From contig JARWIR010000023.1 of NCBI GenBank assembly GCA_029959085.1, positions 5,965,860 through 6,029,859 on the forward strand: 64,000 nt of DNA. The letters are read 5' to 3'. The DNA is from Nemophila menziesii (taxonomy: Eukaryota; Streptophyta; Magnoliopsida; Boraginales; Hydrophyllaceae). Under the pieces are notes generated by a model. It was given only the letters and a program-made list of their open reading frames with translations, did no database searches and was not told the origin of the DNA. The translations under genes and the position numbers were made by a program. Below are positions 42,344 to 53,548 of this stretch, in pieces (position 1 is the stretch's first letter; every line of letters starts with the position of its first letter).

Positions 42344-43570
42344 TCACTCTAGAGGCAAATATATGTTGAATATGGTGGGGGTATTTGTACTAAACTTAAC
42401 CCCACACTTATTCAAATTTAAGGTAAGCCATGTAGAGTAACCAAACTTATTAATAATGTCATTAAAGCTATTAGTATCTTTATTATTAGCTTTTAGAAAA
42501 AATACACTATCATCTGCAAATAATAGGTGGGTCAGTGAGGGGCCATTTCTTGATAATTTAATGCCTTCAAGCAATTCATTATCCACTTTATTTTTAATAA
42601 GGTCATTCAAAGTTTGTGTTATAAGACAAAAAATGAGTGGGGACAGGGGGTCCCCCTGTCTAAGTCCCCTTTGGGGTTTATTAAGTTTGTTGGGTTGTCC
42701 ATTGATTAGAATGGAGTAAGTAACCGTGGTTATACAGTTCATGATTTTCTCACTCCATTTTGGGTCAAAACCCAATTTATTCATAAGTTGTAGTAGGAAG
42801 TCCCACTCAACAAACTCATAAGCTTTTTGTATATCGGTTTTGATGACCATACTATAGTTTTTCGAGGTTCTTTTTTCTTTTAAATAAGTACAAACTTCAT
42901 GAGTAATATAGGTATTTTCTTGGATACTTCTGCCAGGGATAAAGGCAGCTTGAGTATCATCTACTATAAAACTCATGAACGGTTGAAGTCTGTTAACCAA
43001 AAGCATTGCAATTATTTTATAGATGAAGTTTGAAACACTGATGGGTCTGTAATGCTTTACAGTACCAGGATTTTCAATTTTTGGGATAAGGGAAATAAAA
43101 GTATGATTTAGGTTCTCAAGGCTTTCATTATTGTACCAAAAATTGTTTATAATTTTAATAAAATCTAATTTGATAATATTCCAGTAATTCTTGTAGAAGA
43201 AACCTGGGTAGCCATCTGGGCCTGGTGCTTTGAAAGCCCCTAGCTCAGAGACTGCCTGCTCGATTTCTTTAACAAGAAATGGTTTTAAAAGGGCTTCTTC
43301 CGTAATTTTAGTAACTTTTGGTTGAATTATGTTCAATATAGAGGTAAAATCCCGAGGGCCCACATAGTTAAAGATATTATTGAAGTAATCAAGTACGTTT
43401 TGATTAACCTCAGTTTGAGTATTCAACCAAATACCCTGATCATTCATTATAGAAGAAATTTTATTAAAATATCTTCTTTCTTTAGTAGCCGCATGAAAAA
43501 AGGCTATATTTTTATCCCCTTTTTTCAACCAATTAATTTCTAGACCTAGCTGCCCAGAATTCCTCCTCAA
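42344..43570 (-). CDS. LINE 2 ORF2: reverse transcriptase core
   Basis: 408 codons open. In order: WLKKGDKNIAFFHAATKER near residue 14, APGPDGYPGFFYKNYW near 114, SLIPKIENPGTVKHYRPISV near 160, AAFIPGRSIQEN near 208, KTDIQKAYEFVEWDFL near 245 (first catalytic Asp), RGLRQGDPLSPLIF near 305 and LLFADDSVFFLK near 348 (catalytic FADD). All RT blocks are present and uninterrupted, making this the best preserved domain in the two LINEs. The enzyme would copy LINE RNA at a nicked target. A deletion or shift separates it from the 41616-41969 segment. Confidence 0.88.
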   Translation of the reverse strand: MRRNSGQLGLEINWLKKGDKNIAFFHAATKERRYFNKISSIMNDQGIWLNTQTEVNQNVLDYFNNIFNYVGPRDFTSILNIIQPKVTKITEEALLKPFLVKEIEQAVSELGAFKAPGPDGYPGFFYKNYWNIIKLDFIKIINNFWYNNESLENLNHTFISLIPKIENPGTVKHYRPISVSNFIYKIIAMLLVNRLQPFMSFIVDDTQAAFIPGRSIQENTYITHEVCTYLKEKRTSKNYSMVIKTDIQKAYEFVEWDFLLQLMNKLGFDPKWSEKIMNCITTVTYSILINGQPNKLNKPQRGLRQGDPLSPLIFCLITQTLNDLIKNKVDNELLEGIKLSRNGPSLTHLLFADDSVFFLKANNKDTNSFNDIINKFGYSTWLTLNLNKCGVKFSTNTPTIFNIYLPLE

Positions 43571-43677
43571 TTTTCAAAAGTGTTTCAATTTCTTTTAGTA
43601 TATAATTGTATTCATCTTTATCAGTGTCCTTAATTATTTTACTATTTGTAATAATTCTCAATTTTTCAAAGTATTGA

Positions 43678-44559
43678 TCAATTTTCTTTCTTAGTATTTC
43701 TAAACTTCCTTTTACTCCAAACTGTAAGTATTCTCTTACACATATTTAGATTAGTCAAAAGGCTACCTTTTGTAATAGTTTTAATAGAGTTTCTGGACTT
43801 CCAATCATTTTCTATAATATCAAGGCATTCCTTTTCTTCTATCCAGAAATTTTCAAAATAAAACCTTTTATATTTTTTATCATGATTATCATCAAAATGT
43901 AAGATCAAAGGGCTATAATCAGACCCTACAGCTGGTAGTGCATTCACCCAGGCATTTGGGAATAAATCTGACCATTCTTTATTATTCAGGTTTCTATCTA
44001 ATACCATTTTAATAAGTTGATCTTTATTTCTCCTATTGAACCATGTAAAGGCGCATCCTTTATTAGTCAGTTGTATAAGTTCAATCTTTTTAATAAAACT
44101 AATAAATTTCTTCATATTTTTCTTAGTACATATATTTCCCCTAATTTTTTCATTCAAAAACCTAATTAAGTTAAAATCACCAATTAGGTTCCAGGCTATT
44201 TTGTTCTTAGGGTCACATAATTTAATATTTTCCAAACATTGGTCTCTTTGATTATCAAGGGATGCTCCATAGACAAATGTGGAATTGAACTTAGTACCAT
44301 CAATTTTAGAAAAATCGCAATTAATGAATTTTTCACTTTTGCTAAGAATTTTAATATTATTTTTATTAATAGAAAAAATATTACCTCCGGGTGATATCTT
44401 GCACAGATATCGAGAAGGGTCTGGACCGTCAGGTGTGTGCCAATCCCGTGAACGTTCCGGGATAGATGTATCATTGAGAAATGTGGGATTGAATCCGGTC
44501 AATCCCGCAAACCTCACCTTCCTCGAGTTGTTGTACCGAAGCGACTCCTTCATTTCCAT
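43678..44559 (-). pseudogene. LINE 2 ORF2: apurinic-type endonuclease, N-terminus missing
   Basis: Recognisable parts are NLIGDFNLIRFLNEK, NKGCAFTWFNRRN and GSDYSPLILHFDD. In active enzymes the last motif is S-D-H; here His is Tyr. The N-terminal third is not visible: upstream of YLCKISPGG the frame runs into sequence that overlaps the end of the ORF1-like frame, suggesting a deletion. Nicking activity is therefore unlikely. Confidence 0.75.
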
Positions 44560-45333
44560 CGTTGTTACCCATATTTGTATTTGCTTGAATCATTAGAGGA
44601 TCAATATCCTCTTCATATTGATTTTCTTGTTGCTCTACCACATTTTGAGCATTCATAGCATTCCATAATATCGGATCTGTAACTTTTGATCGACCTTTCC
44701 ATAGTTTCTGACTTCTTATTAACTCTTTACTAATGTTTTGCTCCAATTTACGCTTGTTTTTTTGCTTACTAATAACTCTTGTTTGGCCCATAACCTCATC
44801 CTCACTAAGAAGATCTGAGAAGCAGAGGTTTTCATAGTTTTTCTCGTTTTGTTGATTTGGTTTAGTATCTTTAGGTGTTAATAGTAGGGTTTTAGTAGAG
44901 GTATACTTCGTATATTGTGGATTAGGGCTAGAAGATGAAGGTGGTTGAGCTTGGATTGGGGTTTTTGGTTGGACGATGAAGGGGATTAGAAATCAGGGTT
45001 TGAGAGGATTGTAGAGGGTGAGGAGAAACGATTTTGTAAAGTGTTTGCGTTTGGGGTTTGGGCTATAGCTTGTATGTTGTCTTTAGTGTTTGGGCTAAGA
45101 GTTAGGTTTAAAAAGTCTTGGGTTGGGTTATTTGTAAGTTGGGCTGAGGCTTTCGTAAGAGAGGAATTAATAATTGAAGATGGGCCTCCTTCACTTGGGC
45201 TGGGAAAAGACCCAAAAGCAATGTCTTCTATACGGGCGGGAGAATTTTTTAATTTTGTTGCTAGGACTTGGGCCAAATCCGTAAACTCTTTCTCTTTTTC
45301 AATATAAATTGCTTTTCCTTTATTATTTTCCAA
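44471..45333 (-). pseudogene. LINE 2 ORF1 C-terminal extension, frameshifted
   Basis: Two frames (44986-45333 and 44471-44791) carry Ser/Asn/Pro-rich, then Lys- and acid-rich, low-complexity sequence, as expected for the tail of a plant LINE ORF1 before the ORF2 start. Confidence 0.55.
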
Positions 45334-46339
45334 AACCTTGTCTTCTTTTCTTCGTACTCTTTTTGTCTTTTATACCTCCTTTACTCGTACTAGTATCCAT
45401 CCGTTCACCAAAGACAAACAATTTTGTAGGTTTTTTGTTGTTATTGTGTATGGTGGAGGTAGTGGGAGGTACTGTTTTAACAATTTTTGAATTATTCTCA
45501 GAAAATCCCTTCTTCATACTCGGTGAGTTGAGTTTACCGAGTTTGTGATTCCAACTCGGTTTGAAGTTCTTCTTACCTCCATTGTTGATTTTACCAGTAA
45601 GAAATGAGGTTTTTTCTTTGTATAAAATTGTCGATTTTGATGAGCCTCTTGTTGAAACCTTAACCCAACTACCGATTCTTGGTTTAACAGTAGGATTTGT
45701 GCATTTTGAAGCTGCTTCATGATCGAATAAGCCACAGTCGTAACACACTTGGCCTTTATTTTCATATTTGAACTCTATCCAATATTTGGTGAGTTCATCT
45801 TCAAAGTAGTCAATTCCTGCAATAATTGGGGAATCAAGGTTCCAATCGACTTGGATTTTGGTAATTGAGTTTTCATCAATAGTTTCTGACTCAGGTAATT
45901 TAACTTGGTGAACTTCCCCAAAGTTACTCATAATCTTCTTCATACAACTCTCTGTAAGTAGATTTATTGGGATTCCTTTGAGTTGTATCCATAAAATGGT
46001 GTTGTAGACTTCTTTCTTACTCTTATCAAAACTGTTTATAGCGAAATGCTTACCCATAATCGTCCATGGCCTTTGGTTCCAAACTGTTTGTTGATCTTTC
46101 TCGTTTCTGAACTTGATGATTACAGTATTGGGTGCAAGCTTTTCCGTTTCTATTTCTTCCGATAAGTTCCAATATTTGTTTATGTGATTCTTGATAAACA
46201 CATGATTAGTATGTTCTTGGACGAGAAGTCTTGCCATGAGTTTATACTCATGAAGCGCTTTGTACTTAGTATTGTTTTCCGGTGATATTACTAGCTTACT
46301 GTTTCCAGCTAGTGGATGTTTAGTAGAATAGAAGTTCAT
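45323..46339 (-). CDS. LINE 2 ORF1: RNA-binding Gag-like protein
   Basis: 338 codons from an ATG after a GT-rich leader. The N-terminal half has the fold common in plant LINE ORF1 proteins (the DUF4283 type): YKLMARLLVQEHTNHVF, QTVWNQRPWTIMGKHFAINS, LWIQLKGIPINLLTES, GEVHQVKLP. A CCHC knuckle follows: CYDCGLFDHEAASKC (near residue 213), then PRIGSWVKVSTRG and a basic tail. It would coat LINE RNA. The frame is lost near 45330. Confidence 0.8.
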   Translation of the reverse strand: MNFYSTKHPLAGNSKLVISPENNTKYKALHEYKLMARLLVQEHTNHVFIKNHINKYWNLSEEIETEKLAPNTVIIKFRNEKDQQTVWNQRPWTIMGKHFAINSFDKSKKEVYNTILWIQLKGIPINLLTESCMKKIMSNFGEVHQVKLPESETIDENSITKIQVDWNLDSPIIAGIDYFEDELTKYWIEFKYENKGQVCYDCGLFDHEAASKCTNPTVKPRIGSWVKVSTRGSSKSTILYKEKTSFLTGKINNGGKKNFKPSWNHKLGKLNSPSMKKGFSENNSKIVKTVPPTTSTIHNNNKKPTKLFVFGERMDTSTSKGGIKDKKSTKKRRQGFGK

Positions 46340-46699
46340 GTTAAAATTATTATGGGAAATGAGATGAGCTCGAAGAACAAAATGTAAAGGATCACAGGAA
46401 AGAAAGAGAGGAAAAGGGGAGGAAAGAGTTTCTGAGTTATGATTTAAGTAAGAAAACTCAAGAAATCAGGTTGATTGAGGGTTTAATTGGTGTTTGGCGT
46501 GACGGTGGTGGTGGTGGTTTTTGTGAGAGTGGTGGAGAGAGAACAGAGCATCTTGATTGGAACTAACGTTACTTGAAGTTCAAAACATGACATACACTTT
46601 TTTAGATATAATTTTAAAGAGTAAAACAGTTATTTTGTCATTTATATATAATTTTATTGATTACTATAAAAAATTGAGCTATATTGTTATATATATTTT

Positions 46700-46874
46700 T
46701 TTTATCTTAATGCACATACAACCCTACATCAAGATGAGAAAATTGAGAAGACCTGAAAGAGCAACCAATCGTTAAGTTAAATGGGAGTATGCATAGGAGG
46801 CGTGTATATTTCTTATGAGAATAGTCATGGTGCGCGTAAACTGGCTCGGACACCCATACATCAAAAAAAAAAAA
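46700..46874 (+). repeat. SINE-like sequence with A tail
   Basis: GGGAGTATGCATAGGAGGCG, then TGGTGCGCGTAAACTGGCTC and GGACACCCATACATC run into A12 (46863-46874). The ending resembles 3' ends of plant SINEs. A and B boxes were not identified. Confidence 0.3.
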
Positions 46875-47315
46875 CACTATCATAATAAATTGTATGAAAA
46901 TATTAAAATTTGTTCTTTAATGTTAATAATTATTTTACTGGTTTGGAATTTATTGCAAATTAATTTAAATAATTTACTGCTTAGAGGTAGGTCGCATAAA
47001 GTAATTACTAATTATTATTACTTGAGCTTATAGTCAATGAGAAGAAGTACATGTTTTGACTTTGTTACCAAAATTTGAATACAAGTAGAAAATTGCCATA
47101 AATGTATTACTGATTACGCCTTGTAGTTAAGCATCCTGGCGTGGATCCACTAAAGCTGACCATCTTCCTTCTGTCATGATGTATAACAACACAAGCAAGT
47201 ATGTAAATTTCAGGGATGCTTTCCTATTTCTTTTTTAGAAAGATAATGTAACTACAGGATTATGATTAAGATTAAAATTAAAATCGAAACTAGAATTCAA
47301 TAGATATTATTTAGA
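46875..47315. other. AT-rich spacer, nothing recognised
   Basis: No ORF or repeat of note. Confidence 0.4.
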
Positions 47316-47464
47316 GATAATTACATTTAGGGTCTTGACCACACCCCCTCTTCAAGATGGGGATCCGGCCTAGAGCCTCTTTTTATTAAAGACTTCAGGA
47401 AGTTTTTAACACATGAAGCCCAAAACCCCTATTACTAGACTACCCCTCTTTTGTTTTTTTCCCC

Positions 47465-47472
47465 TATATATA
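47465..47472 (+). promoter_or_regulatory. TATA box with CT-rich leader
   Basis: CCTATATATACT is followed 30-90 bp on by TCTCTCTCTTCTCTC runs, a typical plant core promoter and pyrimidine-rich leader, then an ATG at 47596. Confidence 0.4.
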
Positions 47473-47595
47473 CTAAATATTTCATTTCACAGCTTATAAT
47501 TCTCTCTCTTCTCTCACATATCTCTCCTCCCCTACCTCTCTCTCCTCCCCCATCTCCCAAAACGCCACCACCATAACACCACTGAAAAGGCAGTC

Positions 47596-47673
47596 ATGGC
47601 TCTTTCTTCTGAGGCCATCAAGCAGCCATTGAAGAGGCTTCGTTTTCTCCCTATTTTGCTGCGGGATTCGTGA
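47596..47673 (+). other. Short ORF downstream of the TATA box
   Basis: 25 codons (MALSSEAIKQPLKRLRFLPI...), stopping in the first copy of a 36-bp tandem duplication. It could be a captured first-exon fragment. No family recognised. Confidence 0.3.
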
Positions 47674-47718
47674 CCACCGGAGCTCCCTATTTTGCTGCGG
47701 GATTCGTGACCACCGGAG
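47647..47718. repeat. Perfect 36-bp tandem duplication
   Basis: CTCCCTATTTTGCTGCGGGA... occurs at 47647-47682 and 47683-47718 without a mismatch, indicating a recent event. Confidence 0.95.
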
Positions 47719-48327
47719 CTGTCATGTAGGGTTTCGGCAGTCCAGATCCGAGATCCGATGAGATGCAGACTAGAAGATCGAAGTTAGCTGCTCTCCTCCT
47801 TCTTCCAGCGGCGAGCCACCAGATCGACGTTCGGTGCAGCTGTTCGATCGTGAAGCCCTGTTGTTCGAGTTGTTCGTGGATCGAGATCTCCTACCACCAC
47901 CACAAAATCACCAACACCGATCTGGGCAGCTGCCATGGCTTGAAGACCATCGGAGTTTGTGAGCTTGAAGACCATCGGTTGTGAGTTTGTGAGCTTGAAT
48001 ACCATCGGAGTTTAAAGGTTCAAGTGGAGCTCGGAGTTGAGTGCTCGATGTAGGGTTTCGCTCGAGTGGTGGTGCTAGCCGGAGGTGCGAGGGTCAAGAG
48101 AGAACTCCGGTGATTCAAATCGTGGTGGAACCTCCGATCTGTGCAGGCCAGAGCTTCGCTGGTGTCCTTTTTTTTTTCTCGCGTACTGTGTACGCACGAT
48201 TTTAGTGTAGTTTTTTTCTTTTTTCAGATCTGGTCAACTTGTAATTAGTTTAGATTTTTTTTAATTTATATATTGTAAATGGTTTATATTTCGAATAGAA
48301 ATGTTATTTAATAGATACATATGATTT

Positions 48328-48530
48328 TATAGAGTATTTATTTAATTTTAAAGAGTACTCTTAATATTTTATAGAGTACTCTCTCTATTTCATAGAATAC
48401 TCTCTATATTTCACAGAGTATTCCGACTATTTTTATAGAGTATTCGTTTAAATTGTTGGAGTATTCTTTTAATTCTTGGAGTACTCAACAAATTGTCGGA
48501 GTACTCAGCAATTTTAGAGAGTACTCTCAG
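48328..48530. repeat. GAGTACTC palindrome array
   Basis: About nine copies of an AGAGTACTCT-like palindrome (variants GAGTATTC, GAATACTC), spaced about 20-30 bp. Confidence 0.75.
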
Positions 48531-48583
48531 TTATTTCCGATACTCTATGTTTTTTCTGGTGACTGGTGGCCTGAGGTCCATGG

Positions 48584-48665
48584 TCGGAGATCGGTGGTCG
48601 GTGGTCGGTGGTCGGTGGTCGGAGGTCGGTGGTAGGTGGTGGGAAGTTGGAGGTTGGTGGGTAGT
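48584..48665. repeat. GGTCGGT low-complexity run
   Basis: GTCGGTGGTCGGTGGTCGG-type repeats grading into GGTGGGTAGTGGTAGG. Confidence 0.85.
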
Positions 48666-48984
48666 GGTAGGTAGAGGAGAGAGAAATAGTGACATCACAC
48701 TTTTTTGTCTTTTAGTGGTAGTAAGGGTAGGAAAGACTATTGTCAAAATTGAGGTCCCTAAGAAGAATAGCATTTTTGAAACTACTCTATAGAGAAGAAA
48801 GTGTGTCTCCAAGACCCTATATATAATTCACCCTATTATTTAAGAATTTGATATCATAATTAAAGTTTGGGTTATCTTTTTCGTAGTTACTCATTTTACA
48901 CTAATAATTTTCAGATTACTCAAGGCATCCTTAACAAGATCTACTTTTATTGGAGTCTTAAACCATTACACGTCAAAATTGTTA

Positions 48985-49083
48985 AATGGTCAAATCATTT
49001 TTCTCTCTGGAAAATTGCTCAAATTAATTGAAGATTTAATGGCAATGCGGATGCGCTTGCTAAATGCACACAGAGAAACATTG
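48985..49083 (+). pseudogene. LINE ORF2 C-terminal (RNase H) scrap
   Basis: The plus strand encodes RFNGNADALAKCTQRNID, matching the end of the RNase H domain of plant LINEs. Confidence 0.5.
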
Positions 49084-49311
49084 ATCTTTCAAGATAATGG
49101 TATGATAACTTTTTAATGGGCTCTTTTGATTTTTTTTTAAATATTGTAATATAATCTGTTTTTAAGTTTTTCACTATGACCCCAGTGTAATAATGGTTAC
49201 TTAAGGGGTGTTTTGTTAGTTGCGAGCTTTTGTAAATATTAGAATCGTCATTGTCAGTCCCCTTTTTGTTATTATGTAAACTAATGAGCATAATTTTCCC
49301 TACTATATGAT

Positions 49312-49471
49312 TTGTGTACATGCCCCGACAAAGTATGAAGACAAAATAAAGCTTTGGGACTATATTACTAACTGGATCTTAAACATTACAAAACCTTGGC
49401 TAATTGTAGGATATTTCAATGAAGACCTTGGACCACGAGAGAAATTTAGCACGACCCCGTTAATAATACAC
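49312..49471 (+). pseudogene. LINE endonuclease scrap
   Basis: VHAPTKYEDKIKLWDYITNW, then KPWLIVGYFNEDLGPREKFS, the central endonuclease motif (PWLxxGDFNE). It is cut by the LTR of element E. Confidence 0.65.
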
Positions 49472-51034
49472 TGATGTCTCCTATTTTGTGATAGGTTAAC
49501 CTACTCACTAGACATATTTTTGTGTGTTTATGGGACCTAAGTAAGGTATTTTTCCCTAATATTTTCTATATTGCACTTTTCTACATTCTTTTGGATAATG
49601 TTTCATTTATAGTGTTTTGTTCCATAATTGTGTGGTAAATGTGTAGCTTTTATGTACATGGTTGACACAAGGGTCTAAAAGGATGAGGAAAGGTCAATAA
49701 TTGAAGTCTGAACCCAAGACAAGGCGTAAAGAGGGCTAAAGGTCACTTTTGGAAAGGTAGAGCGTTTACCAGGAAAGTGCATTGTCATATTGTTTCCGAC
49801 ACCATAATTAATTGGTAATATTTATTGCCCTTATTCTTTCTGATATGGAAAGATCTTGGAGTCAGGATCGCGTGGAAGGTGATAGAAGTCAATTCGGAGA
49901 TGAGACAAGAAACTTATGGCAGTTTTACCAACATGACTCAAACCTAAACATCATAGTAAAAACCGGCTTGGGCCCATTTTAAGTCACTTATGTCAGACCA
50001 TTAATTCCAAAACGTTTTTGGCCTTAATATATAAGATTAGTTGAGCTCATTTATTAAGTACGCTTCATTTTTTTATCAAATAATTTCATCTGGATGAGCT
50101 CAAGTACCTGGAGAAGAGGGAAGAAGGATTTTACACCCATATATTCTCATTCTCTACCATTCCACAACCTGACCTTTCTATATTTTAGGTTAATTCGATA
50201 CTACTTCGTCTTGTAAACATGATTTTAGTATTATTTCCATTGTATTTTCCTTTAAATAGTATGAACTAAGTTAATTTATGCTTGAAACTTGCAAAGGTAT
50301 GAACCTTAAGTGATTTTTATCTATGTTTTGGTGATTTGGGATTCTTTTTATGTATTAGAATGAATTGAACCTTTATTATTCATTGTTTATATATTTATTC
50401 TTGTTTCCTATTTATAAACTGATTAAGTATAGGTAGTTTGAGTCTGTTCGACTAACACCGGGATGGGGGTTAGATTTTCAGACATAATATATAATCGCCT
50501 AGTGCTTTTATCAGACGTTATTAGCACGACGTAGTCAATAGGGATTTGTTCTTAAGCCTACACGAAAGCCAACAGACGAGTAAGGTATAAATATACGTTT
50601 CTCGCGAGGGGATTTAGTTGTTATTGCATCCTGTCTAATGTGAGCCATATGCAATTCACCATTCTACCATATACAAGATAATCATCAATAAGGTGGATTA
50701 TTCGCAAGAATCAAGCATTGCATTCTCATACTTTATAAACTCTTTTTAGCATTTTACTTATTTACATTTTAGTTTAACATTTACTTATTTGCAAGTTAGT
50801 CCTCATAATTATAAAACCCAATACAAAATGTCCTTTATTATTATATTTTTCAATTGCAACTCAACATTTTATTACATTCAAATCACATTATTTACAGCGT
50901 TTGTAGTCCCTGTGGATCGATAGCCCTTAGGCTTAACATATTTTTGCTTGGAGACAACCCGTACGCTTGCGAGGAGTCTTAGTTCCTTTGGTACCAATCC
51001 ATCATATCATATATAACACCTGGAACGCTTAACA
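49472..51034 (+). repeat. 5' LTR of element E (1563 bp)
   Basis: Starts TGATGTCTCC, ends GCTTAACA, six bases before a decayed primer site. TATATAAG at 50028-50035. Its sequence differs from both the A/C/F and B LTRs, so E is a third family. The last bases before it, TACAC (49467-49471), are the predicted target duplication. Confidence 0.75.
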
Positions 51035-51040
51035 AGTAAA

Positions 51041-51058
51041 TGACGTCGCTACTGAGGA
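51041..51058 (+). other. Decayed primer binding site of element E
   Basis: TGACGTCGCTACTGAGGA against TGGCGCCGCTGCCGGGGA: four differences fit G-to-A or C-to-T changes. Confidence 0.65.
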
Positions 51059-51182
51059 CTACAACATTGTAGTCCTATGTTTTTATTTGTAGTTTTGTAT
51101 TTAGTTGTCTTTTCTATTTTACGTGTTTTTATGTTTTAGTTGTTACAAATATTACAGATTTATCAAATCAATTCCAAGAGAA

Positions 51183-51898
51183 TATGGAAGTATTGAATGC
51201 AAATAAAGCGCATCCACTCAATTATCCAATTCAAGGCATACCTGAGCCAGGAATGCCTTTTTGAGTTAAGGCGTTAGGGATTAGCCCTCCAACCACTCAA
51301 GCTACTAGTTTCAAGCCCGACCAGGGTATGTTAAGTCAATTCTCTAGTTATAGGAATTACAGTGTAGCCTCTCATGAGGATCCAGTTAGAGCTATTTAAA
51401 TGTGCATGAAAATTTGTGACACATATATCACTCAGGGCGTTACAAGGGAACATACGTATTATTTTATGTTCCAATTATTTCTAAAGGGAGGTGCAAGTGA
51501 GTGGTTAGACCGTCAGCCAGCCGAAGCAATCCTTAATTGGGATGCTCTTCAAGTGATATTTTTAAACCACTACTATTCTCGAAGCATGAGGATTAAAGAT
51601 CAAGTAGAGCTCGCAGAATTTACACAAAAAGATGGAGAAGAGCTAAGAGTTACATGGACCAGGTTCCAACAACAGTTAACAAGGTTCCATTTTCATGGGT
51701 ACACTCCTATGATGCAACTTTTTATGTTCTATAAGGAACTTGAAGTAAATTCGAGGATAGGAGTTGATAATATTGGAGGAGGTGGTTTTGTATCAATGAA
51801 CCCTCTTCAAGCCGCTACTTTTATGGATAAAATTATTGACACTGAGAGAAGTTGGCCTACACAATAAGCCTCAGGAGATAAAAATTATAATTGTGGAG
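51183..51898 (+). pseudogene. gag: gag of element E, N-terminal half
   Basis: Starts MEVLNANKAHPLNYPIQGIP, with stops near 51264 and 51397. The Gag core follows: KICDTYITQGVTREHTYY, KGGASEWLDRQ, WDALQVIFLNHYYSRSM, WTRFQQQLTRFHFHGYT, DNIGGGGFVSMNPLQA. A stop at 51865-51867 comes just before the insertion of element C. Gag resumes at 60307. Confidence 0.8.
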
Positions 51899-51903
51899 CC
51901 ATG

Positions 51904-53420
51904 TGATGTCTCCTCATTTGTGATATATTTACATTAGGATGAGACATCATTTTTAGTGATTTATGAAGTCATTTAGTCGATTTTCTTGAGAAATGTTACA
52001 CTTTCCTATTTTGAGTCTTGATTTAGTAAATTATTATTTTTAGAGCATATTGGGTTTAATTATTTATTTAGTGTGAAGCTTTAAAGATAATTATGGAGAT
52101 TAATTAGAGTCCAAGTAAAAGACTACAAGATATGAAAAGAGATTAGCATGGTAATTGGAGTTAAGGAAACAAAAGCTAAAACTATGGAAAAGGAAAAGCT
52201 GCCTAAATCTGAATTTCTGCAGCTACGCCTAAAGAAGTGGTGATAACTCCAAAACCAAGCCGATTTTGGTAAATTCCTTTCATTGGGACGTAGATAATTC
52301 TGTGAGGATTCTTTTGGTATATTGTGGAGCAAAAACCGACCAATAACGAAGAAGATATGCTCAAAACAGTTCAGCAGTAATTATCTTTATTTCCATACAA
52401 ATTAGAGTTGGGCTTGGAGTCCACCACTTACTTCTCCTAAAAGAAAACGAATTAGGGCTTCCAAGACACCTATAAATACACCCTTAAACCATTGTAAACA
52501 TGTCCTTGCTCAGTTTCAAGTATAGGGTTAGTCCTTACTTATATTTTCTCACTTTTAAATAATAGCTTAGTCCTCATATTTAATATTCATCCTTAGTATC
52601 AAGTTATTCATTCAAGAAGCAAGCTGACCTATAGAGGAAGACAAGAAGAAGAAGTTGGAGAGTGACAAACTCCTCTTCTACATCTCACCTTCTCTATATT
52701 TAGGGTATTTAGCTATAGATTATGCTCAACCATCTTTCTAAGCTTTTATTCTGTAAGTTTTACTTTTAATTGTTGGGTTATTATTTTGTCTTAAATTCCA
52801 TAATACTATTTGTTATTTTAATTGATTGAGCTTGGCGTATATTGTTATTATGTGTTTTGAATTATTGTTTACAACCCTAGATTCGGCCAATCTTAGGATT
52901 ATTCTTAGTTATTGACAACACCACATAATCGTGTAGTTTTGATTCCTTGCCTAACTAGATAGCCATAAAGGTTTGATTTAATCACCAATCATTACTTAGG
53001 AATCCTTGGTAGTGGAGAGGTTGCTCCTAAGCCTAGAAAAGGCTAGGTAGAATTTAGAATCCTGGTTAATATATAATGCTTAATCTGTGACAGGTTAGAA
53101 TAACAATTTAGTAAAATAGACTCATAATATTAATCCTAATCTATTAGACTTACATTCATATTTATTTATCTGCATTCTTATTTATTATTACTCATCAGAT
53201 AGTTATTCCTTTTATTATATTTTATTCAAAACATATAAATTCATCTACGCTTGTTAAATATAAATAGATCTAACGGATACAATCCCTGCGAATGAACTTG
53301 ACTTATCATTAAAACTTGCAAACGATCTGTGATACTTGCAGTGAGTTCCGTGGTTCTCAAGGGTGTGTGCTCTTTATTATTATCTTCATTTATTTATTTA
53401 TCACACCTTTGCCCCCACCA
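51904..53420 (+). repeat. 5' LTR of element C (1517 bp)
   Basis: TGATGTCTCCTCATTTGTGA to GCCCCCACCA, with TATAAATA at 52471-52478. The 5' third is clearly related to the LTRs of A and F (for example CGACCAATAACGAAGAAGAT); the part after the TATA box is more diverged. Confidence 0.93.
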
Positions 53421-53426
53421 AGTTTT

Positions 53427-53444
53427 TGGCGCCGCTGCCGGGGA
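53427..53444 (+). other. Primer binding site, tRNA-Asp type (element C)
   Basis: TGGCGCCGCTGCCGGGGA, six bases after the LTR. Confidence 0.88.
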
Positions 53445-53548
53445 TTTATCTTTAAGTTAAATCTATTTTGTGTTTATTTAGTGTAGAAGTTTTTATTTGT
53501 TTTCAGTTTTACGCTTTCTTTTTGTTTTAGTCTTTCTCAGGATTGTAG

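Larger units (their letters stand above)
40247..46560 (-). mobile_element. LINE 2: nearly full-length L1-type element, minus strand
   Basis: From right to left: a GT-rich 5' leader (46340-46560), ORF1, endonuclease, RT, zf-RVT-like region, RNase H, a short 3' UTR and a T-run (40248-40256) corresponding to the poly(A) tail. About 6.3 kb, the expected size for a plant L1 element with a C-terminal RNase H. The reading frames are broken at several points, so it is probably dead. Target duplications were not found. Confidence 0.85.
47316..48831. mobile_element. DNA transposon with imperfect terminal inverted repeats (about 1.5 kb)
   Basis: The left end AATTACATTTAGGGTCTTG matches the complement of the right end (AATTATATATAGGGTCTTG). 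A CCACAC/GACACAC extension follows. The interior has a promoter-like 5' part, a tandem duplication, a GAGTACTC array and a GGTCGGT run, but no transposase. A target duplication was not resolved, so the superfamily is open (MULE-like possible). Confidence 0.5.

Noticed and set aside
46815..47033. ORF over the SINE-like tail
   Set aside because: Runs through the poly(A) tract (poly-Lys) and random AT-rich DNA.
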